Shown here piece after piece: positions 8,386-17,087 of a stretch of DNA of 64,000 nt. The position numbers and the translations under genes are program-made. The notes under the pieces are model-generated. The model was not told where the DNA came from. It did not search any database and saw nothing but the letters and a program-made list of their open reading frames with translations. Each line of letters opens with the position of its first letter. Position 1 is the stretch's first letter. Location: assembly GCF_010907035.1 (NCBI RefSeq), contig NZ_QUMK01000027.1, positions 1-64,000 on the forward strand. The letters are read 5' to 3'. This DNA comes from Rhodopseudomonas sp. BR0M22 (GTDB lineage Bacteria; Pseudomonadota; Alphaproteobacteria; Rhizobiales; Xanthobacteraceae).

Positions 8386-8431
8386 TTGACAAACCGATAG
8401 AACGGCCCAAGTATGTAAATGTTATTTACAT
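8386..8431 (+). promoter_or_regulatory. Sigma70-type promoter with TetR operator, copy 2
   Basis: TTGACA (8386-8391), a 17-bp spacer and AAGTAT (8409-8414) make a near-consensus promoter for the DUF2852 gene. ATGTAAATGTTATTTACAT (8413-8431) is a perfect 8-bp inverted repeat with 3-bp centre; it overlaps the -10 and start point. It has the same 19-bp ATGTRAA-N5-TTYACAT geometry as the site over the TetR start, so the repressor just upstream very probably binds both. Confidence 0.82.
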
Positions 8432-8462
8432 TCACAACGGCACCGAGCCGATGGAGAAGCAA

Positions 8463-8930
8463 ATGGCCAACGCCGCTGACTACGATCGATGGGGTCCCCC
8501 GGGGGCGCGCTACCAGCCCGCGCTACGGTCGTCTTGGAGTCCGGGCTGGATCCTGCTGACGGTGGCCGGCTTCATCGTCTGGTGGCCGATCGGCCTCGCA
8601 CTTCTCTTCTACACACTCTGGAGCAGAAACATGGGTTGCTGGGATCGCGATCGCTTCGCCAACAAGATGGAGCGGATGCAGTGGAAAATGGAGCGGATGC
8701 GCAACCGCATGGATCGCGGTGGCTTCGGCTTCGGCCCGCCGTCGAGCGGCAACCGTGCTTTCGATGAATACCGGATGGAGACGCTGCGCCGGCTCGAAGA
8801 AGAGCAGGTCCAGTTCAAGGAATTCCTCGAGCGTCTGCGCCACGCCAAGGACAAGGAAGAGTTCGACGCCTTCATGGCCCAGCACCGGACCAAGCCGAAC
8901 CCGTCCGCCGACAATTCGGCGCAGGGCTGA
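8463..8930 (+). CDS. DUF2852 membrane protein
   Basis: 155 residues. A short N-terminal tail leads to one or two hydrophobic segments (SWSPGWILLTVAGFIVWWPIGLALLFYTLW), then MERMQWKMERMRNRM and a long charged helix likely to form a coiled coil, as in DUF2852 proteins. A longer frame opens upstream but would contain the promoter, so I start at 8463, where GGAGAAG lies 6 bp ahead. It is controlled by the adjacent TetR repressor and closed by a strong terminator. Function unknown; an inducible inner-membrane stress protein is inference. Confidence 0.85.
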   Translation: MANAADYDRWGPPGARYQPALRSSWSPGWILLTVAGFIVWWPIGLALLFYTLWSRNMGCWDRDRFANKMERMQWKMERMRNRMDRGGFGFGPPSSGNRAFDEYRMETLRRLEEEQVQFKEFLERLRHAKDKEEFDAFMAQHRTKPNPSADNSAQG

Positions 8931-8962
8931 TCGCGCCTGATCTGCCCCTCCAGCGCCAACCG

Positions 8963-9000
8963 CCGCCCGCCTGTGCCCCCAGGCGGGCGGCTTGTTTTTT
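8963..9000 (+). terminator. Rho-independent terminator after DUF2852 gene
   Basis: CCGCCCGCCTG and CAGGCGGGCGG pair perfectly around a 6-nt loop, followed by CTTGTTTTTT. Confidence 0.92.
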
Positions 9001-9021
9001 GCCGTGGCTTGCTCGCGGCAA

Positions 9022-9048
9022 TGTCACACCGCGCGTCGCTGTCTCGTC
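9022..9048 (+). promoter_or_regulatory. ECF41-type promoter TGTCACA-N16-CGTC
   Basis: TGTCACA at 9022-9028 and CGTC at 9045-9048 are separated by exactly 16 bp. This is the target motif reported for ECF41 sigma factors, and it lies 29 bp before the AhpD-like gene, the usual partner of an ECF41 gene. The sigma factor overlaps that gene downstream, so the pair should be autoregulated. Confidence 0.8.
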
Positions 9049-9076
9049 CTATCCTCATCAACCAAGGGAGACGACC

Positions 9077-9544
9077 ATGACACCGCGCCTCAATCCCTCC
9101 GCCGCCGCGCCCGACGCCTACAAGGCGATGGTTGCGCTGGAGACTTACATCCAGGCCAGCGGCCTGGAGCCGAGCCTGATCGAATTGGTCAAGATGCGCG
9201 CATCGCAGATCAATGGCTGCGCGTTCTGCCTCGACATGCATAGCAAGGATGCACGCGCCCACGGCGAGACCGAACAGCGCCTGTATCTGCTCGACGCGTG
9301 GCGGGAATCGCCGCTCTACACCGGTCGCGAGCGCGCCGCGCTCGGCTGGACCGAGGCGCTGACGCTGATCGCGCAGACCCGGGCGCCGGACGAGGACTAC
9401 GCAGTCCTCAAACAGCACTTCAGCGATGCCGAGCAGGTCAAGCTGACGCTGCTGATCGGCGCTATCAACACCTGGAACAGGATCGCGATCGGCTTCCGCA
9501 TGTTGCATCCGACCGCAGCCGTGGCGCATGCCAAGGCCTCCTGA
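9077..9544 (+). CDS. AhpD-like / carboxymuconolactone decarboxylase family protein
   Basis: 155 residues with the AhpD-type redox motif GCAFCLDMHSKDAR, in which the two Cys and the following His/Asp form the proton-relay catalytic site. Such proteins reduce peroxides or act on other oxidised substrates. AAGGGAG lies 6 bp before the ATG. The 3' end overlaps the sigma factor gene by 17 bp. Pairing with an ECF41 sigma factor and an ECF41 promoter upstream marks it as the effector of that circuit (the COE group: carboxymuconolactone decarboxylases, oxidoreductases, epimerases). Confidence 0.9.
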   Translation: MTPRLNPSAAAPDAYKAMVALETYIQASGLEPSLIELVKMRASQINGCAFCLDMHSKDARAHGETEQRLYLLDAWRESPLYTGRERAALGWTEALTLIAQTRAPDEDYAVLKQHFSDAEQVKLTLLIGAINTWNRIAIGFRMLHPTAAVAHAKAS

Positions 9545-10433
9545 TCCAACACCTGCTGACGACGCCGCAGCGAGCTTTGCGCCGCTGCGGCCGCGGCTGT
9601 TGCGTGTCGCCTATCGCATGTTGGGTTCGATCAGCGAAGCCGAAGACGTCGTGCAGGACGCTTACTTGCGCTGGCATCGTGCCGATCGCAGCGACGTTCG
9701 CGACCCGGCCGGATTTCTCACGCGCACCATTACCCGCCTGTGTCTCGACGTCCTGAAGTCGGCGCGGCAGCAGCGCGAGACCTATGTCGGGCCTTGGCTG
9801 CCGGAGCCGATCGTCGCGCCGGAGCCCGAGCCCGACGGCGATGACATCACGCTGACCTTGATGCTGGCGCTGGAGCGACTGTCGCCGCTGGAGCGCGCCG
9901 CGTTCCTGCTCCACGACGTGTTCGGTGTCGGCTTCGACGAGGTTGCGACGACCCTCGGCCGTGATGCCGCAGCCTGCCGGCAATTGGCGGCACGGGCGCG
10001 GTCGCACGTCCGGGCCGAGCGGCCGCGATTTCCTGTTTCGGCTGAGCAGGGGCAGGCGATCGCCGCCGCGTTCTTCCAGGCCTCGCGGAGCGGCGATCTT
10101 GGCGCGCTGACGTCCTTACTCGCTGACGAGGTGGTGTTCGTCAGCGACGGCGGCGGCAAGCGACCCGCTGCACTCAATCCAGTGCGGGGCCACGATCGGG
10201 TGATGCGGTTGCTGGACGGGATCGCGCGCAAGACGGCTGCGGGGGCGAGTTCGCTGCTTGCCGTCCAGCGGATCGACGGCCTGCCTGGCTTCGTCTCACG
10301 CGAGCCGGACGGCCTGATCCAGACCACCGCGCTCGAAATAGTCGGTGGCCGGATCGCCGCGATCTATGTGGTTCGGAACCCCGACAAGCTCCGGCATCTG
10401 CTCTCGACGCCGACTTTCGCCGGCCTGCACTGA
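9528..10433 (+). CDS. ECF41 family sigma factor with fused SnoaL-like regulatory domain
   Basis: 301 residues. Sigma region 2 contains RVAYRMLGSISEAEDVVQDAYLRW; region 4 contains LSPLERAAFLLHDVFGVGFDEVATTLG. A SnoaL/NTF2-like C-terminal extension follows from about residue 175. Three landmarks of ECF41 are visible: WLPEP in the linker between sigma 2 and sigma 4, DGGGK in the extension, and NPDKL near the C-terminus. In this group the extension replaces a separate anti-sigma factor and also contributes to activity. The gene overlaps its AhpD-like partner, indicating translational coupling. The activating signal is unknown for the family. Confidence 0.92.
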   Translation: MPRPPDPTPADDAAASFAPLRPRLLRVAYRMLGSISEAEDVVQDAYLRWHRADRSDVRDPAGFLTRTITRLCLDVLKSARQQRETYVGPWLPEPIVAPEPEPDGDDITLTLMLALERLSPLERAAFLLHDVFGVGFDEVATTLGRDAAACRQLAARARSHVRAERPRFPVSAEQGQAIAAAFFQASRSGDLGALTSLLADEVVFVSDGGGKRPAALNPVRGHDRVMRLLDGIARKTAAGASSLLAVQRIDGLPGFVSREPDGLIQTTALEIVGGRIAAIYVVRNPDKLRHLLSTPTFAGLH

Positions 10434-10738
10434 GCCGTTGGGCGGCCTCGCCTGGGCCGTCAGCAAGCCTCCCGGCTCCCGATCACTGGTATTTTCCCTG
10501 TTATAGTAACCCCTTATTAACCCTGATGAGGGTTTGGTGAGATCCGTCAAAACGCGGAATCAGCCCTTGTTTTGACACGTTGACAGGGGATTGAGGGGCC
10601 GGCTTCGCACAGGCCATCCCCTGCGACAACTGAAGGCTCCCATGGTGGCGCTTGGGCCAGATCGCGGCGCGTGGCCGCGGGGAGCCGGAGCCTTTGGCGG
10701 AATCGGCCGATGCCGAAACGTGTGAGAGGATTGCGACG
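10434..10738. other. Intergenic region upstream of the tol cluster
   Basis: About 305 bp, AT-richer around 10490-10590. It has two closely spaced TTGACA hexamers (10572 and 10580) without a clear -10, and a TTAACCCT sequence near 10518 that resembles half a CtrA box. It probably holds the tolQ promoter. No ybgC gene precedes tolQ here. Confidence 0.5.
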
Positions 10739-11449
10739 ATGAACCCGGCCGACGTGACACAGCTTGCTCCGGCGGTCTCTACGGACGTGTCGCTGCTGTC
10801 GTTGTTCTGGCACGCCCACTGGGTCGTCAAGTCGATCATGCTCGGGCTGCTCGGATGCTCGATCTGGGTCTGGGCGATCGCGATCGACAAATTGCTGCTG
10901 TTCTCGCGGACCAAGCGCGCGATGGATCGTTTCGAACAGGCGTTCTGGTCGGGCGAGTCGATCGACGAGCTGTACCGCGCGCTGTCGGCCAAGCCGACGC
11001 ATTCGATGGCGGCCTGCTTCGTCGCCGCGATGCGTGAGTGGAAGCGCTCGTTCGAAAGTCATTCGCGCTCCTTCGCCGGCCTGCAGATGCGGATCGAGAA
11101 GGTGATGAACGTCTCGATCGCGCGCGAGGTGGAGCGGCTGGAGCGCCGTCTGCTGGTGCTGGCGACCGTCGGCTCGGCCGGCCCGTTCGTCGGCCTGTTC
11201 GGCACCGTCTGGGGCATCATGTCGAGCTTCCAGTCGATCGCCGCGTCGAAGAACACCTCGCTGGCGGTGGTCGCGCCCGGTATCGCCGAGGCGCTGTTCG
11301 CCACCGCGATCGGCCTGATCGCCGCAATTCCGGCGACAATTTTCTACAATAAGTTCACGTCGGAAGTGAACCGGCAGACGCAGCGGCTGGAAGGCTTCGC
11401 CGACGAGTTCTCGGCAATCCTGTCGCGGCAGATCGACGAGCGGACGTGA
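10739..11449 (+). CDS. tolQ: TolQ, Tol-Pal proton channel subunit
   Basis: A 236-residue MotA/TolQ/ExbB protein with three membrane spans: about residues 25-45, then a pair in the C-terminal half (LATVGSAGPFVGLFGTVWGI and IAEALFATAIGLIAAIPATIF). The GLFGTVWGIM motif is diagnostic. With TolR it converts proton-motive force into movement of TolA during division. Start at 10739 is preceded by GAGAGGA. First gene of tolQRAB. Confidence 0.95.
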   Translation: MNPADVTQLAPAVSTDVSLLSLFWHAHWVVKSIMLGLLGCSIWVWAIAIDKLLLFSRTKRAMDRFEQAFWSGESIDELYRALSAKPTHSMAACFVAAMREWKRSFESHSRSFAGLQMRIEKVMNVSIAREVERLERRLLVLATVGSAGPFVGLFGTVWGIMSSFQSIAASKNTSLAVVAPGIAEALFATAIGLIAAIPATIFYNKFTSEVNRQTQRLEGFADEFSAILSRQIDERT

Positions 11450-11483
11450 ACGGAGGCCAGGTGAGCAGAACGGGCATTCGATC

Positions 11484-11954
11484 ATGGGAATGAACGTAGC
11501 CGCTGGCGGTGGAGGCGGCCGGCGCCGCGGCGGCCGTCGCCCGGTGATGGCGGAGATCAACGTCACCCCGATGGTCGACGTGATGCTGGTGTTGCTGATC
11601 ATCTTCATGGTCGCAGCACCGCTGCTCACAACCTCGATCGATATCGATCTGCCGGTCGCCCGTGGCGGCAATCAGATCGAGTCGAACTCGCCGCCGCTGA
11701 CCCTGTCGGTGAAGCGCACCGGCGGCACCTGCAACTCGCAAGTCGAATTGTATCTGGGCGACAGCCCGATCGCCGCATCCGAGCTGGAAGCCAAGATGAA
11801 GGCGATCCGCGAGACCCGGTCGGAGACCGACAACGTGGTGTATCTGCGGGGCGACAAGGACGTTTGCTATACCGACATGATGAAGCTGCTCGGCAACATT
11901 CGGACCGCCGGCTTCAAGGCGAACATCGTCATCGTGCCTGAACAGGGGAGTTGA
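11484..11954 (+). CDS. tolR: TolR, Tol-Pal energising subunit (ExbD family)
   Basis: 156 residues. A Gly/Arg-rich cytoplasmic tail leads to EINVTPMVDVMLVLLIIFMV, with the functional Asp (MVDVMLVL) in the single membrane helix. The periplasmic domain carries two Cys (GGTCNSQ and DKDVCYTD) that could form a disulfide. It lies 34 bp after tolQ. Confidence 0.95.
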   Translation: MGMNVAAGGGGGRRRGGRRPVMAEINVTPMVDVMLVLLIIFMVAAPLLTTSIDIDLPVARGGNQIESNSPPLTLSVKRTGGTCNSQVELYLGDSPIAASELEAKMKAIRETRSETDNVVYLRGDKDVCYTDMMKLLGNIRTAGFKANIVIVPEQGS

Positions 11955-12004
11955 GCCGGCACCGCGCCGGCATCGGCCGCGAAGGTGGAGCAGGAATTCT
12001 GAAG

Positions 12005-12988
12005 GTGAAGATCGACAAGACATGGGCTGCGTCGGTGGCGTTGCACGTCCTCGTGCTCGGCTGGGCCATGCTGTCGTTCAGCTCCAAGGCGTTCGAGCTC
12101 GAGCCGCAGGACTCGGTCGCGGTCGATACCATCTCCGAAGATCAGCTCGCCAAGGTGATGGCCGGTATGCGCACCGGCAAGAAGGAAAACCCCAAACCGC
12201 TGGTCGAGAAGGTTGCCGAGGCCAAGCCGGTCGACGACACCGTCGGCAAGATCAGCGAGAAGGCGCCGGTGGTCACCGATACGTCGCCGCCGCCTCAGCC
12301 CAAGCCGAAGCCCGAGGAAAAGCCGGTCGAGAAGAAGCCTGATCCGCCCAAGCCGGTGGTGAAGGAAGAACCGAAGAAGGAAGAGCCGAAGAAGGTCGAA
12401 AAGAAGCCCGAGCCCAGCAAGGAGCCGGCCAAGGAGGCCGAGAAGAAGCCGGAGCCGAAGGTCGATCCGATCGCCGAAGCGCTGAAGAAGGAAGAGAAGA
12501 AGAAGCCGCCGCCGAAGCCGACCGAGACCGCGGCCAAGCCGCCGGCACCGACCAAGCCGAAGGCCGAGCGGGTGTTCGACCAGTCCAAGATTGCGGCGCT
12601 GCTCGACAAGCGCGATCCGACCCGCAACGCGGTCGCCGGCGACGTGTTGAACTCCAACGCGGCGCTTGGATTGTCGAAAGGCAAGTCCGCCGACAATTCG
12701 GCGACCTGGGGCGCGATGTTCCAGTCGCAGGTCGAGCGCTGCTGGAAGAAGCCGTATGGCGGCATCGAAGCGCAGCGCGCCGAGGCTTCCTTCGTGATCC
12801 GATTGAAGCGCGACGGAACCCTGGAAACCATGCCGCAGCCGGACGGGCATCCGTCGACGCCGTACTTGCGCGTGTATCAGGAGAGCGCGCTACGCGCGAT
12901 CATCGAATGCCAGCCGTACAACCTGCCGGCCCAGTTCTTCGACGAATGGAAGTTCTTCGCACCCGTGTTCACCGATCGACGTCCGTAA
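12005..12988 (+). CDS. tolA: TolA, envelope-spanning Tol-Pal protein
   Basis: 327 residues from the GTG at 12005, which has AGGA about 9 bp ahead; a TTG overlapping the tolR stop is a weaker alternative. An N-terminal anchor ([19 protein letters not shown]), a long helical Lys/Glu/Pro/Ala-rich stem (about residues 60-190) and a C-terminal TolA/TonB-like domain follow. That domain has two Cys ([15 protein letters not shown]), placed like the disulfide of TolA domain III. The stem shows repeated EEPKK/EKKPEP units. Confidence 0.92.
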   Translation: MKIDKTWAASVALHVLVLGWAMLSFSSKAFELEPQDSVAVDTISEDQLAKVMAGMRTGKKENPKPLVEKVAEAKPVDDTVGKISEKAPVVTDTSPPPQPKPKPEEKPVEKKPDPPKPVVKEEPKKEEPKKVEKKPEPSKEPAKEAEKKPEPKVDPIAEALKKEEKKKPPPKPTETAAKPPAPTKPKAERVFDQSKIAALLDKRDPTRNAVAGDVLNSNAALGLSKGKSADNSATWGAMFQSQVERCWKKPYGGIEAQRAEASFVIRLKRDGTLETMPQPDGHPSTPYLRVYQESALRAIIECQPYNLPAQFFDEWKFFAPVFTDRRP

Positions 12989-13058
12989 TGCGAATCTCCG
13001 CTCACCATTGCTCGCGCCGCCCGGCGCGGATCACCTGACCGACCGATGGATTGCCGCT

Positions 13059-14393
13059 ATGTCGTTTGACCTCAATCGCCGCCAATTGATGATCTCCGCC
13101 GCGACGGCCGCAGGTGCACTCGCACTCGGCCCCGCCCGCGATGCGTTCGGTCAGGCCCGGGTGCAGATCACCGAAGGCAACGTGGCGCCGCTGCCGATTG
13201 CGATCCCGAATTTCGTCGCCGGTACGCCTTCCGACAACGAAGTCGGAGCGGGCGTCTCGCAGGTGATCACCAACAATCTGAAGCGTTCGGGATTGTTCGC
13301 GCCGATCGATCAGGCTGCGTATCTCGAAAAGATCACCAACATCGACGTGCCGCCGCAGTTCAAGAGCTGGGCGAGCATCAACGCACAGGCCTTGGTGACC
13401 GGGCGGATGACGCGCCAAGGCGACGGTCGGCTCAAGGCCGAATTCCGGCTGTGGGACGTGGCCACCGGTCAGCAGCTCGCCGGCCAGCAGTATTTCACCT
13501 CGCCGGAATACTGGCGGCGGATTGCCCACATCATCTCCGATCAGATTTACGAGCGTCTGACCGGCGAGAAGGGCTATTTCGACAGCCGGGTGGTGTTCAT
13601 CGATGAAAGCGGACCGGCCGAGCGCCGGGTCAAGCGGCTGGCACTGATGGACCAGGACGGCGCCAACGTGCGCTATCTTACCCGCGGTAGCGATCTGGTG
13701 CTGACGCCGCGGTTCTCGCCCAGCACGCAGGAAATCACCTACATGGAATTCGGCCAGGGCGAGCCGCGGGTGTATCTGTTCAACGTCGAGACCGGCCAGC
13801 GCGAGATCGTCGGCAACTTCCCCGGCATGTCGTTTGCGCCGCGGTTCTCGCCGGACGGCCAGAAGATCATCATGAGCCTGCAGCAGGGCGGCAATTCCAA
13901 CCTGTTCGTGATGGATCTGCGCTCCAAGGCGACGACGCGGCTGACCGATACGCCTGCGATCGACACCTCGCCGTCCTACGCGCCCGATGGCAGCCGGATC
14001 TGCTTCGAGAGCGATCGCGGCGGCAAGCCGCAGATCTACATCATGCCGGCCGGCGGCGGGCAGGCGCAGCGGATCTCGTTCGGCGACGGCAGCTATTCGA
14101 CCCCGGTGTGGTCGCCGCGCGGCGACTACATCGCCTTCACCAAGCAGGGCGGAGGCCAGTTCGCGATCGGCATCATGAAGCCGGACGGCTCGGGCGAGCG
14201 AATTCTGACCTCCGGGTTCCACAACGAGGGGCCGACGTTCGCTCCGAACGGTCGGGTGCTGATGTTCTTCCGCGATCCCGGCGGCAATGCCGGGCCGTCG
14301 TTGTTCACGGTCGACGTGTCCGGCCGGAACGAATTGCGGGTTCCCACCCCCGGCTACGCCTCCGACCCGGCCTGGTCGCCGCTGTTGTCCTGA
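13059..14393 (+). CDS. tolB: TolB, periplasmic beta-propeller of Tol-Pal
   Basis: 444 residues. After the leader come the TolB N-terminal domain ([19 protein letters not shown]) and a six-bladed propeller with repeated [20 protein letters not shown] motifs. The leader begins [19 protein letters not shown], with an Arg-Arg pair and a moderately hydrophobic core, which looks more like a Tat signal than the Sec signal of E. coli TolB. It binds Pal and TolA. In this genome pal is not the next gene: two signalling genes lie between. Confidence 0.95.
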   Translation: MSFDLNRRQLMISAATAAGALALGPARDAFGQARVQITEGNVAPLPIAIPNFVAGTPSDNEVGAGVSQVITNNLKRSGLFAPIDQAAYLEKITNIDVPPQFKSWASINAQALVTGRMTRQGDGRLKAEFRLWDVATGQQLAGQQYFTSPEYWRRIAHIISDQIYERLTGEKGYFDSRVVFIDESGPAERRVKRLALMDQDGANVRYLTRGSDLVLTPRFSPSTQEITYMEFGQGEPRVYLFNVETGQREIVGNFPGMSFAPRFSPDGQKIIMSLQQGGNSNLFVMDLRSKATTRLTDTPAIDTSPSYAPDGSRICFESDRGGKPQIYIMPAGGGQAQRISFGDGSYSTPVWSPRGDYIAFTKQGGGQFAIGIMKPDGSGERILTSGFHNEGPTFAPNGRVLMFFRDPGGNAGPSLFTVDVSGRNELRVPTPGYASDPAWSPLLS

Positions 14394-14566
14394 TCCTCTC
14401 GGCCTGAGTCGCAACCTGCTGCTGGATCGTGTCCGCGGTCAGTTCCGCATGGATCTCGGATTCCATCCTCCACGCGGAACATGGCAATGTTCCGCTAAGC
14501 ATGTTCGCTCAGAAAGACTTCATCTCGTGATGATACTGAGGTTTCGAAAGGACACGCTCGCGCCTG

Positions 14567-16897
14567 ATGCAGCTTGCCAGCCACAAACGGGATTCTGAGC
14601 AAACGTCGCCTGCGATCCGCGCGGGCTTGGTCGATTCGTTGTTCATGAACCCGGCGCCGATGATTGTCGGAGCGTTCGGCCCTGCGATCGCCGGCTCCGT
14701 GATCGGGGTCGTCACCGGAAGCGTTCTGAATTGGCTGTGCGTCCCGTTGTTCGTCCTGATCGGGTTCGCTCGCGCGGTGCAGATGCAGCGCTATCGACAG
14801 CGCAACGCCCCGCTCACCGTTGAAGAGGCCGATGTCTGGGAACGGCGCTATCGTCTGGGGGCGATTGCTCACGGGATCTCGCTCGGCATCTGGTCGCTCG
14901 TGGTGCTGCTCGGCACCGACGACCCGGCCGCACATATGCTGTGCGTCGCCACGGTGGTGGCGTATACCTCTGCCGGTGTAGGGCGCACCTTTGGCCGACC
15001 ACAAATTTTCCATCTACAGGTTCTGCTGAGCTGCGGTCCTCTGATCTTCGCGATGGTGAGAGTCGGAGGCGTCTATTATCTCACGCTCGCCGTACTCAGT
15101 GCCGTGTTCTTCATCTCGATCCGTCATCTGACATCGAGTCTGCAGCGGATCTATCTTGACGCGTGGGTCGGTCGGGAGCGCGAGGCGGCCCTGGCCAACC
15201 AGTTCGATACCGCGCTGAACAACATGCCGCACGGATTGTGCATGTTCCGCGCTGACGGTCGTCTCGCCGTGATGAACCATCGCTTCGCCGAGATGATGCG
15301 GCTTCGCAGCGAACTGGCAAAGGGCTCGCCGACCGCCACCGAGATCATTTCTGCCTGTGTGGCGATCGGCGCGATCTCTGCGGCCAACGGTCGATTGATC
15401 CTGTCCGAGATCGAGAACGGGCTTGCGGGCGAGATCGTCACGGTCGGAGACGAGACGGTTCCCCGATCTTTGTGCTGGACGTTCCAGCCGATGGTCAACG
15501 GTGGCGCCGTGGTGCTGATCGAAGACATCACCGAGCGCCGGAACGCAGAGGCGCGGATTGTTCATCTGGCGCGCTATGATGAGCTGACCGCGCTGCCGAA
15601 CCGCGTCAGCTTCCGGGACGAAATCGCGCGGATTCTCGAATCCGAGCACGGACGCGGCAAGACACGGCTATCGGCGCTGCTGTTCATCGATCTCGATCAG
15701 TTCAAGCAGATCAACGACACGCTCGGCCATCCGTGCGGCGACCGGCTGCTGTGTTCGGTTGCCGAGCGGCTACGCGACATGTTGCGGCCGGACGACCTCG
15801 TGGCCCGATTCGGCGGCGACGAATTCGTGGTGTTTCAGCAGAACATCGCTTCGAACGAGGATGCTGCGGCGCTGGCGCGCCGGATCGTCGATCGGCTCAG
15901 CGATCGCTATCTGATCGATCATCACGTCGTCGAGATCGGCGCATCGATCGGTATTGCGATGACTTCCTCGGGCACCAAGGCCGACATTCTGCTCAAGAAC
16001 GCAGATATGGCGTTGTATCGTGCAAAGGCCGACGGTCGTGGCAATTACTGCTTCTTCCGTGAAGAGATGGCGCAGACCGTCGAGGCGCGCCGCATTCTCG
16101 AGCTCGATCTGCGGAAGGCGCTCGCGAATGAAGAGTTCGAACTCTACTATCAGCCGCTCGTCAATCTGAAGACCGGCAAGATCGCCACTTGCGAGGCGCT
16201 GCTGCGTTGGAACCATCCTGTGCGCGGCACGGTCTCGCCCGTGGACATCATTCCGGTCGCGGAGGATATGGGGCTGATCGTCGATCTCGGCCGCTGGATC
16301 CTGCGCAAGGCGTGCATGGAGTGCATGCTGTGGCCGGAGCCGGTCAGCGTCGCGATCAACTTTTCGTCGCAGCAATTCCATCAGCGCGACATCCTCACCG
16401 AGGTTCGATACGCGCTCGAAGTGTCCGGTCTCCCGGCAAGAAGGCTGGAGATCGAAATCACCGAGACCTCGCTGCTGCGCAATACGCAATGGACCCACGA
16501 TGCGCTGCATCAGCTCCACGCTGAGGGAGTGCGGATCTCACTCGACGATTTCGGGACCGGCTATTCCTCGCTCAGCTATCTGCACAGTTTCCCGTTGCAG
16601 AAGGTCAAGATTGATCGCTCGTTCCTCGAAGGCATCGATAGCGATCGGCCGCTGACATTGCTGCGCGGTGTCGCCCGGCTCAGCAGCGATCTTGGCATGT
16701 CGGTGGTGGTGGAAGGTATCGAAACCAACGAGCAGCTCGAATTGATCAGCGCTGATGGCACCGTCACAGAAGCTCAGGGCTATCTGTTCAGCCGCCCGGT
16801 GCCCGCCCAGCGCATCCGGCAGTTGCTGAACGCGTCGCAGGGCGCGCGCCAAAAGGATGGCAAGATTCTTTCTTTGCCAACGAGATCAATCGCCTAG
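14567..16897 (+). CDS. Membrane-bound GGDEF-EAL cyclic-di-GMP enzyme
   Basis: 776 residues. About five membrane segments fill residues 30-185, followed by a PAS-like region (ALNNMPHGLCMFRADGRLAVMN, about 215-325), a GGDEF domain with intact RFGGDEF near residue 415, and an EAL domain with EALLRW near 543. The RxxD product-inhibition site (RPDD) lies five residues before GGDEF. EAL metal and catalytic residues look complete: NFSS, EITETS, DDFGTGYSS, KIDRSF, EGIET and QGYLFS. Both domains may therefore be active. It sits between tolB and pal. Confidence 0.92.
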   Translation: MQLASHKRDSEQTSPAIRAGLVDSLFMNPAPMIVGAFGPAIAGSVIGVVTGSVLNWLCVPLFVLIGFARAVQMQRYRQRNAPLTVEEADVWERRYRLGAIAHGISLGIWSLVVLLGTDDPAAHMLCVATVVAYTSAGVGRTFGRPQIFHLQVLLSCGPLIFAMVRVGGVYYLTLAVLSAVFFISIRHLTSSLQRIYLDAWVGREREAALANQFDTALNNMPHGLCMFRADGRLAVMNHRFAEMMRLRSELAKGSPTATEIISACVAIGAISAANGRLILSEIENGLAGEIVTVGDETVPRSLCWTFQPMVNGGAVVLIEDITERRNAEARIVHLARYDELTALPNRVSFRDEIARILESEHGRGKTRLSALLFIDLDQFKQINDTLGHPCGDRLLCSVAERLRDMLRPDDLVARFGGDEFVVFQQNIASNEDAAALARRIVDRLSDRYLIDHHVVEIGASIGIAMTSSGTKADILLKNADMALYRAKADGRGNYCFFREEMAQTVEARRILELDLRKALANEEFELYYQPLVNLKTGKIATCEALLRWNHPVRGTVSPVDIIPVAEDMGLIVDLGRWILRKACMECMLWPEPVSVAINFSSQQFHQRDILTEVRYALEVSGLPARRLEIEITETSLLRNTQWTHDALHQLHAEGVRISLDDFGTGYSSLSYLHSFPLQKVKIDRSFLEGIDSDRPLTLLRGVARLSSDLGMSVVVEGIETNEQLELISADGTVTEAQGYLFSRPVPAQRIRQLLNASQGARQKDGKILSLPTRSIA

Positions 16898-17015
16898 TCT
16901 CAGGCTGGGCGCTTCACCGCGACAAAATTAGCCGCATTTGCAAGACGTCGCTGAAAATTCATGAATTCAGGATTATAACGATTAACCCTAATGATTCTAA
17001 TGCTTTGATAGATTG

Positions 17016-17030
17016 TTAAGGTTTCGTTAA
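17016..17030 (+). promoter_or_regulatory. CtrA-type box TTAA-N7-TTAA
   Basis: TTAAGGTTTCGTTAA matches the CtrA recognition motif exactly, 55-58 bp before the FeeM-like gene, in a locally AT-rich stretch (16960-17045) that stands out in this GC-rich sequence. A further TTAACCCT half-site lies near 16983. Confidence 0.6.
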
Positions 17031-17087
17031 GATTCATTTTAGGGCCAGTCGGTGCTGGCTTTGGATGCTGTCGGATAGGTCGGGGTG

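Noticed and set aside
8340..8462. N-terminal extension of the DUF2852 protein from the upstream ATG
   Set aside because: The extension would be encoded by DNA holding a near-consensus promoter and operator; the ATG at 8463 has a proper ribosome site.
12280..12560. Repetitive AAG/CCG-rich tract as a mobile or satellite repeat
   Set aside because: It encodes the Lys/Pro/Glu stem of TolA; codon-level repeats are expected there.
13002..14414. 470-codon minus-strand frame opposite tolB
   Set aside because: Exact antisense of tolB with His/Arg-rich low-complexity translation; not a real protein.
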